Of a stretch of DNA of 64,000 bases, positions 16,307 to 25,716 are shown in pieces. Location of the stretch: contig JAIXWL010000004.1 of assembly GCA_027491315.1 (NCBI GenBank), forward strand, positions 186,001 through 250,000, read 5' to 3'. Position numbers and translations under genes: made by a program. How positions within the stretch are numbered: the stretch's first letter is position 1; each line of letters begins with the position of its first letter. Source of the DNA: Cytophagaceae bacterium. GTDB lineage: Bacteria; Bacteroidota; Bacteroidia; Cytophagales; Spirosomataceae. Under the pieces are notes generated by a model that saw nothing but the letters and a program-made list of their open reading frames with translations, ran no database searches and had not been told where the DNA came from.

Positions 16307-17551
16307 ATGAAAGCAATTAAAATTCTTTTACTTTTTATTCTTAGCATAAGCTTTAATTCCCTCAATTTAGCTCAGTCCTCCGACAAATTAGTGGCAGGGA
16401 TGTCGCTAGAACGATTACAACGATACCATGCCTTTTTACAAAAAGAAGTTGATGACCATATCCTCCCTGGAGCCGTGAGTATGATCGTAAAAGATGGAAA
16501 GCTTGTTGAACATCGGGCATTTGGCTATAGCAATGCGGTTGAAAAGGTGGCCATGAAAACGGAGGATCTTTTCTATATGCAATCTATGACAAAGCCCATC
16601 ATTACTGTGGCCTTTATGATGCTTTATGAAGAAGGTCATTTTCTTTTGACAGACCCCGTATCTAAATACATCCTAGAATTTAAAAATATGCGGGTAGCGA
16701 AAGATGTGAATAAGGGAGCCAATGGAGAAACGGACTCATTGATGAGTCAAATCACCATCGCTCAAATTTTGAGTCATACTTCGGGTATGACGCACGGTTT
16801 GGCAACAACTGCCCTTGATAGGGATTTTAGAATGAAATATTATGGAATGCCATTCCCTAAAAATATCCAAGAATTAGTCATCAAAGCCACCAAAATCCCC
16901 TTGGTTGGTCAGCCCGGAAAACAGTGGAATTATAGTGCAAGTCCGGATGTTTTGTCGGCTTTGATTGAAAAGTTTTCGGGCATGAGTACCCATGATTTTT
17001 TACAGGAAAGGTTGTTTAAACCACTCGGAATGACGAATACGGGCTATAATTTAACAGATGCGCAGGCTGCCCGCGTCGTGAAAGTTCATCGTAATTCGCC
17101 CGATGGCTCTTTAATTTTGACTTCTAATCAACCTAAGACATCCGGAAATGTCATTTGGTTTGGTACCCATAGCTTGTTTTCTACAGCCAAAGATTATATG
17201 GAGTTTTGCCAAATGTTATTGAATGAAGGGCAATGGAAAGGGAAACAATTCCTAAGTAAAAAGACCTTAGAATTGATGGTTTCTAATCACGTTGGAGATA
17301 TGTACGAAAAAAGAATTCCAGATCGTAAGGGAGAGGGATTTGGTTTAGGTTTTGCGGTTTTAGAAAGTGTATCCGAGAGTCAAGTTTTGGGAGATAAAGG
17401 CTTGTATTTTTGGTCTGGGGCCAACAATACCCACTTTTTTATTAACCCTAAAGAGAAATTAATTGCGATTATGTTGACTCAAAAGGATCCGCATACTATT
17501 TATTACCACACTAAAATGCGTCAATTGATCCATCAGGCCATTGTAGATTAA
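16307..17551 (+). CDS. Serine hydrolase, beta-lactamase/class C family
   Basis: 414 residues with a signal peptide (about 1-22). The nucleophile motif SxxK is Ser93-Met-Thr-Lys96, and the second motif is Tyr209-Ser-Ala, in the usual order of class C/DD-peptidase-like hydrolases (Beta-lactamase PF00144). The stretch SHTSGMTHG, also typical, lies at about 156-164. Members cleave esters or amides, including D-amino-acid peptides and acyl groups, and substrate prediction is unreliable. It probably acts in the periplasm. No partner gene is evident; a purple-acid-phosphatase gene starts 74 bp downstream behind a weak hairpin. Confidence 0.9.
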   Translation: MKAIKILLLFILSISFNSLNLAQSSDKLVAGMSLERLQRYHAFLQKEVDDHILPGAVSMIVKDGKLVEHRAFGYSNAVEKVAMKTEDLFYMQSMTKPIITVAFMMLYEEGHFLLTDPVSKYILEFKNMRVAKDVNKGANGETDSLMSQITIAQILSHTSGMTHGLATTALDRDFRMKYYGMPFPKNIQELVIKATKIPLVGQPGKQWNYSASPDVLSALIEKFSGMSTHDFLQERLFKPLGMTNTGYNLTDAQAARVVKVHRNSPDGSLILTSNQPKTSGNVIWFGTHSLFSTAKDYMEFCQMLLNEGQWKGKQFLSKKTLELMVSNHVGDMYEKRIPDRKGEGFGLGFAVLESVSESQVLGDKGLYFWSGANNTHFFINPKEKLIAIMLTQKDPHTIYYHTKMRQLIHQAIVD

Positions 17552-17580
17552 GGCTCTTTGCATTTTTATGATTTTACCTA

Positions 17581-17615
17581 TGCCAAAGCTAATAAGGCCT
17601 TGGCAAAGGTTTTTA
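17581..17615 (+). terminator. Weak terminator-like hairpin after the serine hydrolase
   Basis: TGCCAA (17581-17586) and TTGGCA (17600-17605) pair across 13 nt, followed by GGTTTTT. It is weak and close to the next start codon at 17626, so readthrough into that gene is possible. Confidence 0.4.
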
Positions 17616-17625
17616 AACCTATTTT

Positions 17626-18897
17626 ATGAAAAACCTATTCATCCTGTTTATACTAGGGTTCATTCCTTCATGGGCGCAAAATGCCAAAATTGTTCGAGGG
17701 CCTTATTTACAAAACTTTACTAGCACTTCAGGTGTGATTCGTTGGAGGACGGATATCCCAACTGATAGTCGGGTTATTTATGGGAAAGAATTCACTAAAC
17801 AGATAAAATCAACGTATGATCCTGTTTTAAGTACTGAACATGAGTTGAAAATAAGTGGATTAGCTCCCAATCAGGAGTATTTTTATACAATTTCACCCGT
17901 TCAACCAACGAGGAAACAAAAGTTTAAAACTTTACCGAAAAAAGGAAGTAAGCAAGCCATAAGAATTTGGGCATTGGGAGACTTTGGAACGGGTTCGAGG
18001 AATCAACTACTTGTACGAGATGCCATCAAAAATTTTGTTAAAGGGAAGCCAATTGATGCATGGATTTGGTTGGGTGACAATGCCTATGGCAGTGGAAAAG
18101 ATGTAGAGTATCAAAAAAATGTGTTTGAGGTTTATCAAGAAGATTTTTTTCCGAATACCAAATTATGGCCTAACCCAGGTAATCATGATTATAAGGGCCA
18201 TCCTGAATCTAAAAAACTAGCCTATTTTCAGAACTTCACTATGCCAACACAAGGAGAGGCCGGAGGATTAAAGTCGGGAACGGAAGCTTATTATTCATTT
18301 AATTATGGAAACGTGCATTTCGTTTCCATAAATTCCGAAGAGACCTCTGAAGATGGAACGAGCATAACAGATAGCACGGGTCAACAAGCTCAATGGCTAA
18401 AACGCGATTTGGCAGCGAATAAATTACCTTGGACTATTGTTTATTTTCATGAGCCGCCTTATTCCAAAGGTTCGCATAATACAGATTCCGATGAGGAAAT
18501 GACTAAAGTGCGTCAACAGATTGTTCCAATTTTTGATCGATATCAGGTGGATTTGGTTTTGGCAGGTCATAGCCATTCTTATGAAAGAACTATGCCAATT
18601 CGAGGTCATTTGGGCCCCAACGCAAGCTTTGACCCCTTGAAACATGTGTTGGCCAAAGAAATAAAACCTAATCGGTATGTGGTGAATAAAACTTCACCAT
18701 TAGGGACAATATACATAGTAGCTGGTTCAGGTGGACAATTGGGAAAAAGCCAAGGAGACTTTCCCTTAAAATCCTCCGCATTTTCCACAGTAGCTTTGGG
18801 TGGGTCTTTGATCTTGGATATCGAGGCTAATTTATTGGTGGGAAAGTGGATAGGCTCTGATGGAAAAGTTCATGATGAATTTAGTATTCAAAAATAG
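17626..18897 (+). CDS. Purple acid phosphatase-like metallophosphoesterase (paralog 1)
   Basis: 423 residues, signal peptide 1-18. A fibronectin-III-like N-terminal domain (about 20-105, ending in PNQEYFYTI) precedes the metallophosphoesterase domain. The metal-ligand motifs are GDFGTG (118-123), GDNAY (150-154), GNHDY (185-189), the histidine in YFHEPPY, and GHSHSYER near 315. Purple acid phosphatases use a binuclear Fe-metal centre to release phosphate from organic esters in the periplasm or outside. A close paralog is at 34036-35325 on the minus strand. The neighbouring GH106 suggests a role with phosphorylated or sulfated saccharides, but phosphate scavenging is equally likely. Confidence 0.92.
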   Translation: MKNLFILFILGFIPSWAQNAKIVRGPYLQNFTSTSGVIRWRTDIPTDSRVIYGKEFTKQIKSTYDPVLSTEHELKISGLAPNQEYFYTISPVQPTRKQKFKTLPKKGSKQAIRIWALGDFGTGSRNQLLVRDAIKNFVKGKPIDAWIWLGDNAYGSGKDVEYQKNVFEVYQEDFFPNTKLWPNPGNHDYKGHPESKKLAYFQNFTMPTQGEAGGLKSGTEAYYSFNYGNVHFVSINSEETSEDGTSITDSTGQQAQWLKRDLAANKLPWTIVYFHEPPYSKGSHNTDSDEEMTKVRQQIVPIFDRYQVDLVLAGHSHSYERTMPIRGHLGPNASFDPLKHVLAKEIKPNRYVVNKTSPLGTIYIVAGSGGQLGKSQGDFPLKSSAFSTVALGGSLILDIEANLLVGKWIGSDGKVHDEFSIQK

Positions 18898-18973
18898 GGT
18901 GAAATCGATGATTTTTTCGATGGAATTAATCGTGTAAATTGTCAATTTGAATAAAATGATTGATTTTGTGGAT

Positions 18974-18992
18974 TTATCCCTAGGACGGATAA
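18974..18992. promoter_or_regulatory. Inverted repeat upstream of GH106
   Basis: TTATCC, 7-nt spacer, GGATAA, about 55 bp before the GH106 ATG. Position and symmetry suit a regulator site; no regulator is known. Confidence 0.35.
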
Positions 18993-19046
18993 TGATAGTT
19001 AGTCTAACATACTTTGGTATTTTGCCTCTATAAAACTGAATTATTC

Positions 19047-22000
19047 ATGGTAAAGCCTAGAAATTTTTTACTCCTACTTTCATTATTCTTGTTGAGTTGG
19101 GGAAGCATCGCCCAGGACGCGATGAAGTCAGAATTTATGACCCCGCCTAATTCAGCTAAACCGCGAGTTTGGTGGCATTGGATGAATGGGAATATCAGTA
19201 AGGAAGGAATTCAAAAGGATTTAGAATGGATGGAGAAAACGGGAATTGGTGGGTTTCAGAATTTTGATGCTAGTTTAATGACCCCAGTTATGGTGAAAGA
19301 AAAATTAAGCTTCATGAATCCCGCTTGGAAGGATGCCTTCAAGTTTACGGCTGATTTAGCAAAGAAGAAGAATTTGGAAATGGCCATAGCGGGTTCTCCT
19401 GGATGGAGTGTCACGGGTGGGCCTTGGGTAAAGCCTTCGGATGCTATGAAAAAGTACGTATGGTCAGAGACTCGAATCAGTGGAGGAAAACTCTTTTCAG
19501 GAAAAATTCCAGCCCCTTCTTCTGTCACAGGCCCTATGCAAAATACACCCGTGGAAACCGGAGGATTTGGTGGTCCGGCTCCTGAACCAGCGCCTGCAGT
19601 ACCTGAATATTATCAAGATTTTGCGGTAATTGCTTATCCTGTGCCCTCCAAGGATAAAGCTTGGGAAAGTATGAATGCCACCATAACGAGTAGTGGAGGC
19701 AATTTTTCATTGGCACAATTGAATGATGGAGATTTGCATAATTTCAGTCTACTACCTCCTAAAAAGGTGGGGGAGGAAACTTGGATTCAATACGAATTTC
19801 CAGAGGCTCAGGAAATTGCGGCGGTTACCATTGCCAATGAAGGATACGGAGAACTGGCTGTTTTTAGGGGTGGACCAGAAAATAGGTTTCTTCAATACAG
19901 CATGGATGGTATTAATTTTAAACAAATACTAGCCATTCCTGGCACCATTACGGCACAAACCACCTTGTCTTTCAGTCCAATCAAGGCTAAGTTTATACGT
20001 TTAGTGTATCAGGTATTAGCGCCTGAACCTGGTTTTATGGCCGCATTCGGTGCTAGTCCTGATATGACTCCTAAGGGAACGAAAGTCTCTGAATTTAGGG
20101 TACATGTTAGCCCTAAAGTGCATTTATTTGAAGGTAAAGCTGGTTTTCAAGCTTGGGTGGAAAGCCCTGGACCTATGTCCTATAATCCCAGCGGACCTAC
20201 TACCCAGCAGGTCATTGATTTGACAAGCCAAATGAAGTCAGATGGAAGCCTTAGTTGGAATGCACCAGCCGGTGAGTGGCTTATTTATCGATTTGGATAT
20301 TCTTTGACAGGTAAGAAAAACCATCCCGCTTCTCCAGAAGCTACGGGCTTAGAAGTGGATAAAATAGATAAAGAAGCGGTAAGTAGGTATTTGAATAATT
20401 ACTTGGATCAATATAAAGATGCAACAGGTGCTGATTTGATGGGGAAGCAAGGTTTGACACACATGGTATTGGATAGTTATGAGGCAGGTCATATGACATG
20501 GACACCCGCTATGATGGAGGTTTTTAAATCCAAGCGTGGATATGACATGAAGCCCTGGTTACCTGTTTTAGTTGGTCAAATCGTACAGGATTTAACATCA
20601 AGTGAAAAATTTCTTTGGGATTTTCGCAAGACCATTGGTGAAATGATCGTTGAAAATCATTACGAGCTGATTGGAGAAGTTTTGGCACAAAGAGGTATGA
20701 AACGTTACACAGAATCCCATGAAACGGGACGTATCTTTTTAGCGGATGGTATGGATGTGAAGAGGAAATCAGATATTCCCATGTCTGCTATGTGGCAGCC
20801 GGGGGCTTTAGTGCCAGGAGCTGACGAGGAGATTAGAAGTAGAGCGGACATTCGAGAATCTGCCTCAGTGGCTCATATCTATGGGCAGAATATTGTGGCT
20901 GCAGAATCCATGACTACGGTAGGAAATCCATTTAAACCACACCCAGGGACTTTGAAAAGAACGGCTGATGTTGAAATGGCTTCTGGCTTAAACCGATTTG
21001 TCATACATACTTCGGTGCATCAGCCTTTGGATAATTTATTTCCTGGATTCACCTTAGGGCCATTTGGTCAATGGTTCACCCGTCAAGAAACTTGGGCTGA
21101 TCAAGCACATGTTTGGGGTGAATATTTGGGACGAAGTTCGTATATGTTACAGCAAGGCAAGTTTGTGGCTGATATCTTGTATTACTATGGAGAGAATACC
21201 AATATTACCTCCAATTTCACCAAATCATTGCCAGAGATTCCGGCCGGTTATGAATATGATTTTGTGAATGCTACGGCACTAAAAAGTGTCATTTCATCCA
21301 GTAATAGGAAATTGGTCAATCCACAAGGCGGTCAATATTCGCTATTGGTATTAGATCCTACAGCTCAGCAAATGACCTTATCTGTTTTGAAGAGTATCTT
21401 GAAATTTGCCCAAGCTGGAGTGCCTATTGCTGGACAAGCTCCAGCCTACAGTCCTAGTTTAGCGGATAATGAACAAGAATTTACAAGTCTATTGGCCCAA
21501 TTGAAAAAATTGCCAAATGTACATTTTGGGAAGAATTTGAAGCAGATTTTAGCACAAATACAAGTGGCTGAGGATGTCCAAATTTCGAATCAAAAAGCAG
21601 AGATATTGTATGTACATCGCTCATTGGCGGATAAGGAGATTTATTGGTTGAATAGTCGTTCGGACCAGGGAAATTCAGCACAAGTTTCATTTCGAGTATC
21701 GGGTAAAGTGCCCACTATTTGGAACCCTGAAACGGGAGAAATAAGTAAGGTTGGATATGAAATCAAAGGAGGAAGAACCCTATTGAACTTAGAGTTTAGT
21801 CCTTGGGATGCTTATTTTGTTGTTTTTGATGAAAAAGCTAAGGCCTTAAAACTTGGCTACCCTAAGCCTCAAGTTGTCAAAACGAAAGGGATAGAGGGTC
21901 CTTGGAAGGTTCAATTCCAAAAAGACAGAAGCGCTCCTGCTGAAATTACGTTGAATTCCCTAATCTCATGGAATAAGCATGAGAATGAAGGTGTTAAGTA

Positions 22001-22355
22001 TTTTTCTGGAGTGGCAACCTACAGTAATAAGTATGAATTGTTGAGTATTGCTCGAGGAGAAAGTATTAAGCTAGACCTGGGGGATGTGAAAAATTTGGCA
22101 GAAGTATATGTCAACGGAACCAAAGTTAGTACTCTTTGGAAAAAACCTTATGTAGTTGATATTACATCGCCATTAAAAATGGGTAAAAATACTATCGAAA
22201 TAAAAGTAATTAATTCCTGGGTTAATCGCTTAGTAGGGGATGCTCAGCCAGGAGCTAATAAGATTACATTTACCTCTTTTCCTTTAATACGGCCCAACAG
22301 TCAGACGGAAGAATCTGGTTTGTTAGGACCAGTTAAAGTATTGATTTACAAATAA
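19047..22355 (+). CDS. Glycoside hydrolase family 106 (alpha-L-rhamnosidase-like)
   Basis: 1102 residues from the ATG at 19047, chosen because it opens the signal peptide (MVKPRNFLLLLSL..SIAQ); the frame is open 11 codons further. The GH106 hallmark is at the mature N-terminus: PRVWWHWMNGNISKEGI, then GGFQNFDAS and AIAGSPGWSVTGGPW. A C-terminal beta-sandwich domain (about 1000-1100) ends with VKVLIYK. GH106 enzymes release alpha-L-rhamnose from plant rhamnogalacturonan or algal and bacterial polysaccharides. It acts in the periplasm. A strong terminator follows. It is the only classical exo-glycosidase besides GH20 in the window. Confidence 0.9.
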   Translation: MVKPRNFLLLLSLFLLSWGSIAQDAMKSEFMTPPNSAKPRVWWHWMNGNISKEGIQKDLEWMEKTGIGGFQNFDASLMTPVMVKEKLSFMNPAWKDAFKFTADLAKKKNLEMAIAGSPGWSVTGGPWVKPSDAMKKYVWSETRISGGKLFSGKIPAPSSVTGPMQNTPVETGGFGGPAPEPAPAVPEYYQDFAVIAYPVPSKDKAWESMNATITSSGGNFSLAQLNDGDLHNFSLLPPKKVGEETWIQYEFPEAQEIAAVTIANEGYGELAVFRGGPENRFLQYSMDGINFKQILAIPGTITAQTTLSFSPIKAKFIRLVYQVLAPEPGFMAAFGASPDMTPKGTKVSEFRVHVSPKVHLFEGKAGFQAWVESPGPMSYNPSGPTTQQVIDLTSQMKSDGSLSWNAPAGEWLIYRFGYSLTGKKNHPASPEATGLEVDKIDKEAVSRYLNNYLDQYKDATGADLMGKQGLTHMVLDSYEAGHMTWTPAMMEVFKSKRGYDMKPWLPVLVGQIVQDLTSSEKFLWDFRKTIGEMIVENHYELIGEVLAQRGMKRYTESHETGRIFLADGMDVKRKSDIPMSAMWQPGALVPGADEEIRSRADIRESASVAHIYGQNIVAAESMTTVGNPFKPHPGTLKRTADVEMASGLNRFVIHTSVHQPLDNLFPGFTLGPFGQWFTRQETWADQAHVWGEYLGRSSYMLQQGKFVADILYYYGENTNITSNFTKSLPEIPAGYEYDFVNATALKSVISSSNRKLVNPQGGQYSLLVLDPTAQQMTLSVLKSILKFAQAGVPIAGQAPAYSPSLADNEQEFTSLLAQLKKLPNVHFGKNLKQILAQIQVAEDVQISNQKAEILYVHRSLADKEIYWLNSRSDQGNSAQVSFRVSGKVPTIWNPETGEISKVGYEIKGGRTLLNLEFSPWDAYFVVFDEKAKALKLGYPKPQVVKTKGIEGPWKVQFQKDRSAPAEITLNSLISWNKHENEGVKYFSGVATYSNKYELLSIARGESIKLDLGDVKNLAEVYVNGTKVSTLWKKPYVVDITSPLKMGKNTIEIKVINSWVNRLVGDAQPGANKITFTSFPLIRPNSQTEESGLLGPVKVLIYK

Positions 22356-22374
22356 AATGATAAACGATTGCTTA

Positions 22375-22405
22375 AAAATCCCCGGAAATACCGGGGATTT
22401 TTTTT
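22375..22405. terminator. Bidirectional terminator after GH106
   Basis: AAAATCCCCGG, loop AAATA, CCGGGGATTTTTTTT. A GC-rich stem with T-run on the plus strand and A-run upstream, so it also ends the convergent DUF4382 transcript. Confidence 0.92.
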
Positions 22406-22419
22406 GCTAAAAAATTCCT

Positions 22420-23307
22420 TTACAGGGCGATATTCAAGGAAGTGGTCTTTTGACTTTGGACTACGATGGCGCTCACTTGTTTCTCGATCGTCACCAATCC
22501 AGCTGAGGTCTCTGAAACCACGATTAAATCATAGCTTCCAGCAGCTAGGAAAGCCAAAGTATAAGCGCCAGAAGCACTTAACTTGGTACTTGAAATGGCA
22601 TTGGCAAAGCGCGCATTTTCACCTGTGGGTTCATTACTCTCACTTGGGCTGTATTTGTCCTTTTCGTAGGCATAAATGACATATTTTTTGTCGCTAGTCA
22701 AATTACTTACCAAGCCTGAAATTGTTCCAGATTGATTATTTACGGCAATTTTGATGGTTGGATTTAAAATATAGGTACTCCCTGATCCCGTAACAACAAT
22801 GGATTTTCTTAGGTCAAAGTCAGCCGTTACCTCCACGACTCCATTGATAGGAACAGAAAAGTTTCCATTGGCTTTGTAACCCGACTGTGAACCACTTGGT
22901 ACAAATAAGGGCATTTTTTCTCCTGTGCTAAGTTCAACATAACATCCAGGATTACTGGGATTATTGCTGCCTTTAGTAGGAGCATCCAGTTTGAAACGTA
23001 AACCTGTGTAGTTTCCAGCTTTCAAGGTATAATTACCTAATAAAGACGTTTTTCCATTTTGCAGGTCTAGGATATTTACCACTTGGGGACTAGTGAAGTC
23101 GGTGGCTGTTTCCCATGAGCCGCCGCTGTTTTGGTATTCTAGGCCTGTAAATGTGACATAAACCGCCTTGACATTGCTGGCATCAATGGGTGCATCGGTC
23201 ACAGAGAGGGCAAGCTTCCCCGTACCATCAGAGAGTTCGTCGCTTTTGCAGGAAACAAATAAGGCAGAAATGATTAAAAGTGTTGAGAGTTGATTAGAGA
23301 GTTTCAT
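22420..23307 (-). CDS. DUF4382 domain lipoprotein
   Basis: 295 residues. The N-terminus MKLSNQLSTLLIISALFVSC has a lipobox with Cys20, so the protein is a membrane-anchored lipoprotein, likely on the outer membrane. Residues about 30-165 are DUF4382 (LALSVTDAPIDASNVKAVYV, then VNILDLQNGKTSLL). The C-terminal half (about 195-290) resembles a carbohydrate-binding-like domain ending in a strand with QVSAIVVQSQKT. The family is common in Bacteroidota and has no known enzyme activity. It sits convergent to GH106 behind their shared terminator. Confidence 0.85.
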   Translation of the reverse strand: MKLSNQLSTLLIISALFVSCKSDELSDGTGKLALSVTDAPIDASNVKAVYVTFTGLEYQNSGGSWETATDFTSPQVVNILDLQNGKTSLLGNYTLKAGNYTGLRFKLDAPTKGSNNPSNPGCYVELSTGEKMPLFVPSGSQSGYKANGNFSVPINGVVEVTADFDLRKSIVVTGSGSTYILNPTIKIAVNNQSGTISGLVSNLTSDKKYVIYAYEKDKYSPSESNEPTGENARFANAISSTKLSASGAYTLAFLAAGSYDLIVVSETSAGLVTIEKQVSAIVVQSQKTTSLNIAL

Positions 23308-23447
23308 TTTTTTATATGTTTAAAATTTGTTCTGTAACGCAAAATGGCCTGTTAAATTTCATTAAAAAAATGCTAAATTGTCCTTTTAAAGGCTCTTTTG
23401 AAGACACATAAGCCTCTTTAATCACCTAATTTGTCGTAGTCAAAGTC

Positions 23448-24185
23448 ATGATGAGTTCTTTAGTCGTTTTACTCCTATTCTTAGCAATAATCGCATTTCT
23501 TTATTCATCGGTCGGACATGGAGGGGCAAGTGGTTATTTGGCGGTCATGGCTATCATGGGGGTTGCCCCAGCTATCATGAAGCCCTCTGCTTTGGTGATG
23601 AATTTGGCGGTATCACTATTTTCATTCATTGGCTTTTATCGGGCTGGGCATTTTAAGCTAAAATTGTTTTTGCCATTTGCACTAGCCTCGGTTCCTATGG
23701 CTTATTTGGGTGGAACTATGACGCTGTCGGATTCGATTTACAAGAAGATTTTGGCATTATGCATTCTTATTTCCATTGCCCGCCTAGTCTTTCAATTTCG
23801 ACAAAAGGAAGAGGAAATAAGGCCTATTTCAAGTTTCGCAGGTATTCTTTCTGGTGGATCTATTGGCTTGTTGTCGGGCATGATTGGTATTGGGGGTGGT
23901 ATCATATTGAGCCCTTTGATGTTACTAATGCGTTGGGCTAGCTTAAAGCAAACAGCCGCAGTTTCTGCTCTGTTTATCTTTGTTAATTCCCTTTCAGGTT
24001 TATATGGTCAAATCCAAAAGGGAGGAATTCAAGTGAGTGATGATTTTCAATGGTCAGTAGCTGCTACCATAGTTGGAGGACTTTTAGGATCATATTATGG
24101 TAGTCAAAAGTTTAATGTACCTACTTTACGCTATTTGCTAGCCATAGGTCTTGTGATAGCCAGTGCCAAGCTAATATTCACCTAA
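23448..24185 (+). CDS. TauE/SafE family sulfite exporter-like permease
   Basis: 245 residues with about seven to eight membrane spans arranged as two repeats, as in TauE/SafE proteins. The signatures are SSVGHGGASGYLAVMAIMG near the N-terminus and SGMIGIGGGIILSPLMLLM in the second repeat. Members export sulfite, sulfoacetate or related organosulfur anions, but many have unknown substrates. A start two codons later (Met-Met) is equally possible. A sulfate or sulfite link to the sulfatase gene 25 kb away is only a thought; it stands as a single gene. Confidence 0.88.
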   Translation: MMSSLVVLLLFLAIIAFLYSSVGHGGASGYLAVMAIMGVAPAIMKPSALVMNLAVSLFSFIGFYRAGHFKLKLFLPFALASVPMAYLGGTMTLSDSIYKKILALCILISIARLVFQFRQKEEEIRPISSFAGILSGGSIGLLSGMIGIGGGIILSPLMLLMRWASLKQTAAVSALFIFVNSLSGLYGQIQKGGIQVSDDFQWSVAATIVGGLLGSYYGSQKFNVPTLRYLLAIGLVIASAKLIFT

Positions 24186-24298
24186 AGCTTGTGCTGAAGG
24201 GTAGAATCAATAGCTTTTACTCCCTTGCTGAATAAACGGTTTTTCCAATTCAGAAACACGTAAATTGCTTGCCTTTTGTGGGCTAATAATTCTTATTT

Positions 24299-25522
24299 AT
24301 GCATTTAAGTCGATCATGTATTTTTTCCTTTGGGACATTGATGTTCATTGCCCTGGGACTTCATGCACAAAGACCCTATCCTTGGTTAAGTAGACCCCAT
24401 GCGATTAAAAGTTTGGATAGTTTAGTACATCTTTCACCTCAATTCGCCCTAAAAACAGAATTCTATGCCCACGGATTCTTAGATACCTTGGCCCAGCAGC
24501 CACATGGCTGGAGAAGTGCTGAAGATTCCTTGCTGCTTGAGATTAAAATTCAAAATTTGGCTCAATCCTTCTTTGAAGACCTCAGTTTTGGTAATCCTAG
24601 ACCTAATTTTAAGTTTCAGGGTTATGTATTCGAATTAAGGAAAAATGAGGTGAGCATTTTGCTTGATGCTTATTTGAAAAAACAATCAATTGCAAATTTA
24701 GTTAACTATCTAAATAATTCATCTTTAGAGGTGAAGACTATTTTGACTAGGCTACAAGCTGAACAGGATAGCCTAGTGCCTGATCGAAACAAAATAGCCC
24801 AATTAACGCTTTCAGCCAATCATTATCGCTGGCTGCACCATGTTAGAAAAAACCTTTTGCTGACTGTTGTGAATATACCAGCAGCTCAGATGAAGGTGTA
24901 TCAGGGAAACCAGACGGTATTAAAGATGAAAGTGGTGTTAGGTAGGCCTGCTAGACCAACCAGGGTTTTGACGGCTCAAATTAAAAACCTGATTATTAAT
25001 CCAAACTGGTATGTACCCCGAAGTATTGCCACCGAGGAGTTATTGCCTGAGATACAAAAGAATATACGCTATTTCTATGCGAGTCATTTGGACCTCTTGG
25101 ATAAAAATAATCAGCTTGTAGATGCAAAAACAGTTAATTGGAAAGCTTTAAGTAAGAATTTTTTCCCTTATTCCTTCCGACAAAAAACGGGTGTTTGGAA
25201 TACCTTGGGCATACTGAAAATACCCTTTGAAAATCCCTATCGATTGTATCTTCATGATACCTCAGAAAAAAAGCTTTTTGCTTCTTCCAAGCGATTTTAT
25301 AGCCATGGTTGTATCCGTTTAGAAGACCCCATTCGATACGGAAAATTACTCTTGGGGCCCAATTCCAAGGCCATGGATACTCTGAAGTTGGACGGCCCTT
25401 ATTACAACATTCCCTCCAAGTGGATCAAAGTCAATAAAATTGCCCCTTTGATTATATGGTATAACCTAATTGATTTTGACGAAAAAGGAGAGGTGGTGTT
25501 TTTGGAAAATATATATAAATAG
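24299..25522 (+). CDS. L,D-transpeptidase (YkuD) with signal peptide
   Basis: 407 residues with a signal peptide (to about residue 22). The N-terminal half (about 30-185) is an alpha-helical scaffold, including a helix-rich linker (LVNYLNNSSLEVKTILTRL). The YkuD domain spans about 185-390. The catalytic motif is SHGCIRLEDP with His336 and Cys338; the cysteine is intact. L,D-transpeptidases form 3-3 cross-links in peptidoglycan or attach proteins to it. The stop TAG is the first triplet of a heptanucleotide array that follows. Confidence 0.92.
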   Translation: MHLSRSCIFSFGTLMFIALGLHAQRPYPWLSRPHAIKSLDSLVHLSPQFALKTEFYAHGFLDTLAQQPHGWRSAEDSLLLEIKIQNLAQSFFEDLSFGNPRPNFKFQGYVFELRKNEVSILLDAYLKKQSIANLVNYLNNSSLEVKTILTRLQAEQDSLVPDRNKIAQLTLSANHYRWLHHVRKNLLLTVVNIPAAQMKVYQGNQTVLKMKVVLGRPARPTRVLTAQIKNLIINPNWYVPRSIATEELLPEIQKNIRYFYASHLDLLDKNNQLVDAKTVNWKALSKNFFPYSFRQKTGVWNTLGILKIPFENPYRLYLHDTSEKKLFASSKRFYSHGCIRLEDPIRYGKLLLGPNSKAMDTLKLDGPYYNIPSKWIKVNKIAPLIIWYNLIDFDEKGEVVFLENIYK

Positions 25523-25554
25523 GGATTAGGGTTTAGGGTTTAGTTATTAGTATT
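25520..25554. repeat. Heptanucleotide array, left arm (TAGGGTT type)
   Basis: Five 7-mers in register (TAGGGAT, TAGGGTT, TAGGGTT, TAGTTAT, TAGTATT). The first TAG is the stop codon of the L,D-transpeptidase gene. Confidence 0.88.
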
Positions 25555-25625
25555 TTTTTTAGTGTTTTTTATTATTAATATACCTAACTGTCAACCTTTT
25601 TCAGGACAAGACAATTCTGCCTATT

Positions 25626-25716
25626 CCCTAATCACTAATATATTCTCACTAATATATTCTCACTAAACCCTAATCACTAAACCCTAAACACTAATCCCTA
25701 ATCCCTAATAACTAAA
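25626..25716. repeat. Heptanucleotide array, inverted right arm (CCCTAAT type)
   Basis: Thirteen 7-mers in unbroken register, mostly CACTAAT, CCCTAAT, CACTAAA and CCCTAAA, with two ATATTCT between CACTAAT units. They are complementary in style to the left arm across a 71-bp spacer. The stop codon of the minus-strand Gfo/Idh/MocA gene (CTA at 25712-25714) is in the last heptad. Confidence 0.9.

Noticed and set aside
25520-25716. Telomere-like TTAGGG/CCCTAA sequence
   Set aside because: The units vary within a 7-nt register and lie inside a bacterial gene-dense region; it is not a chromosome end.
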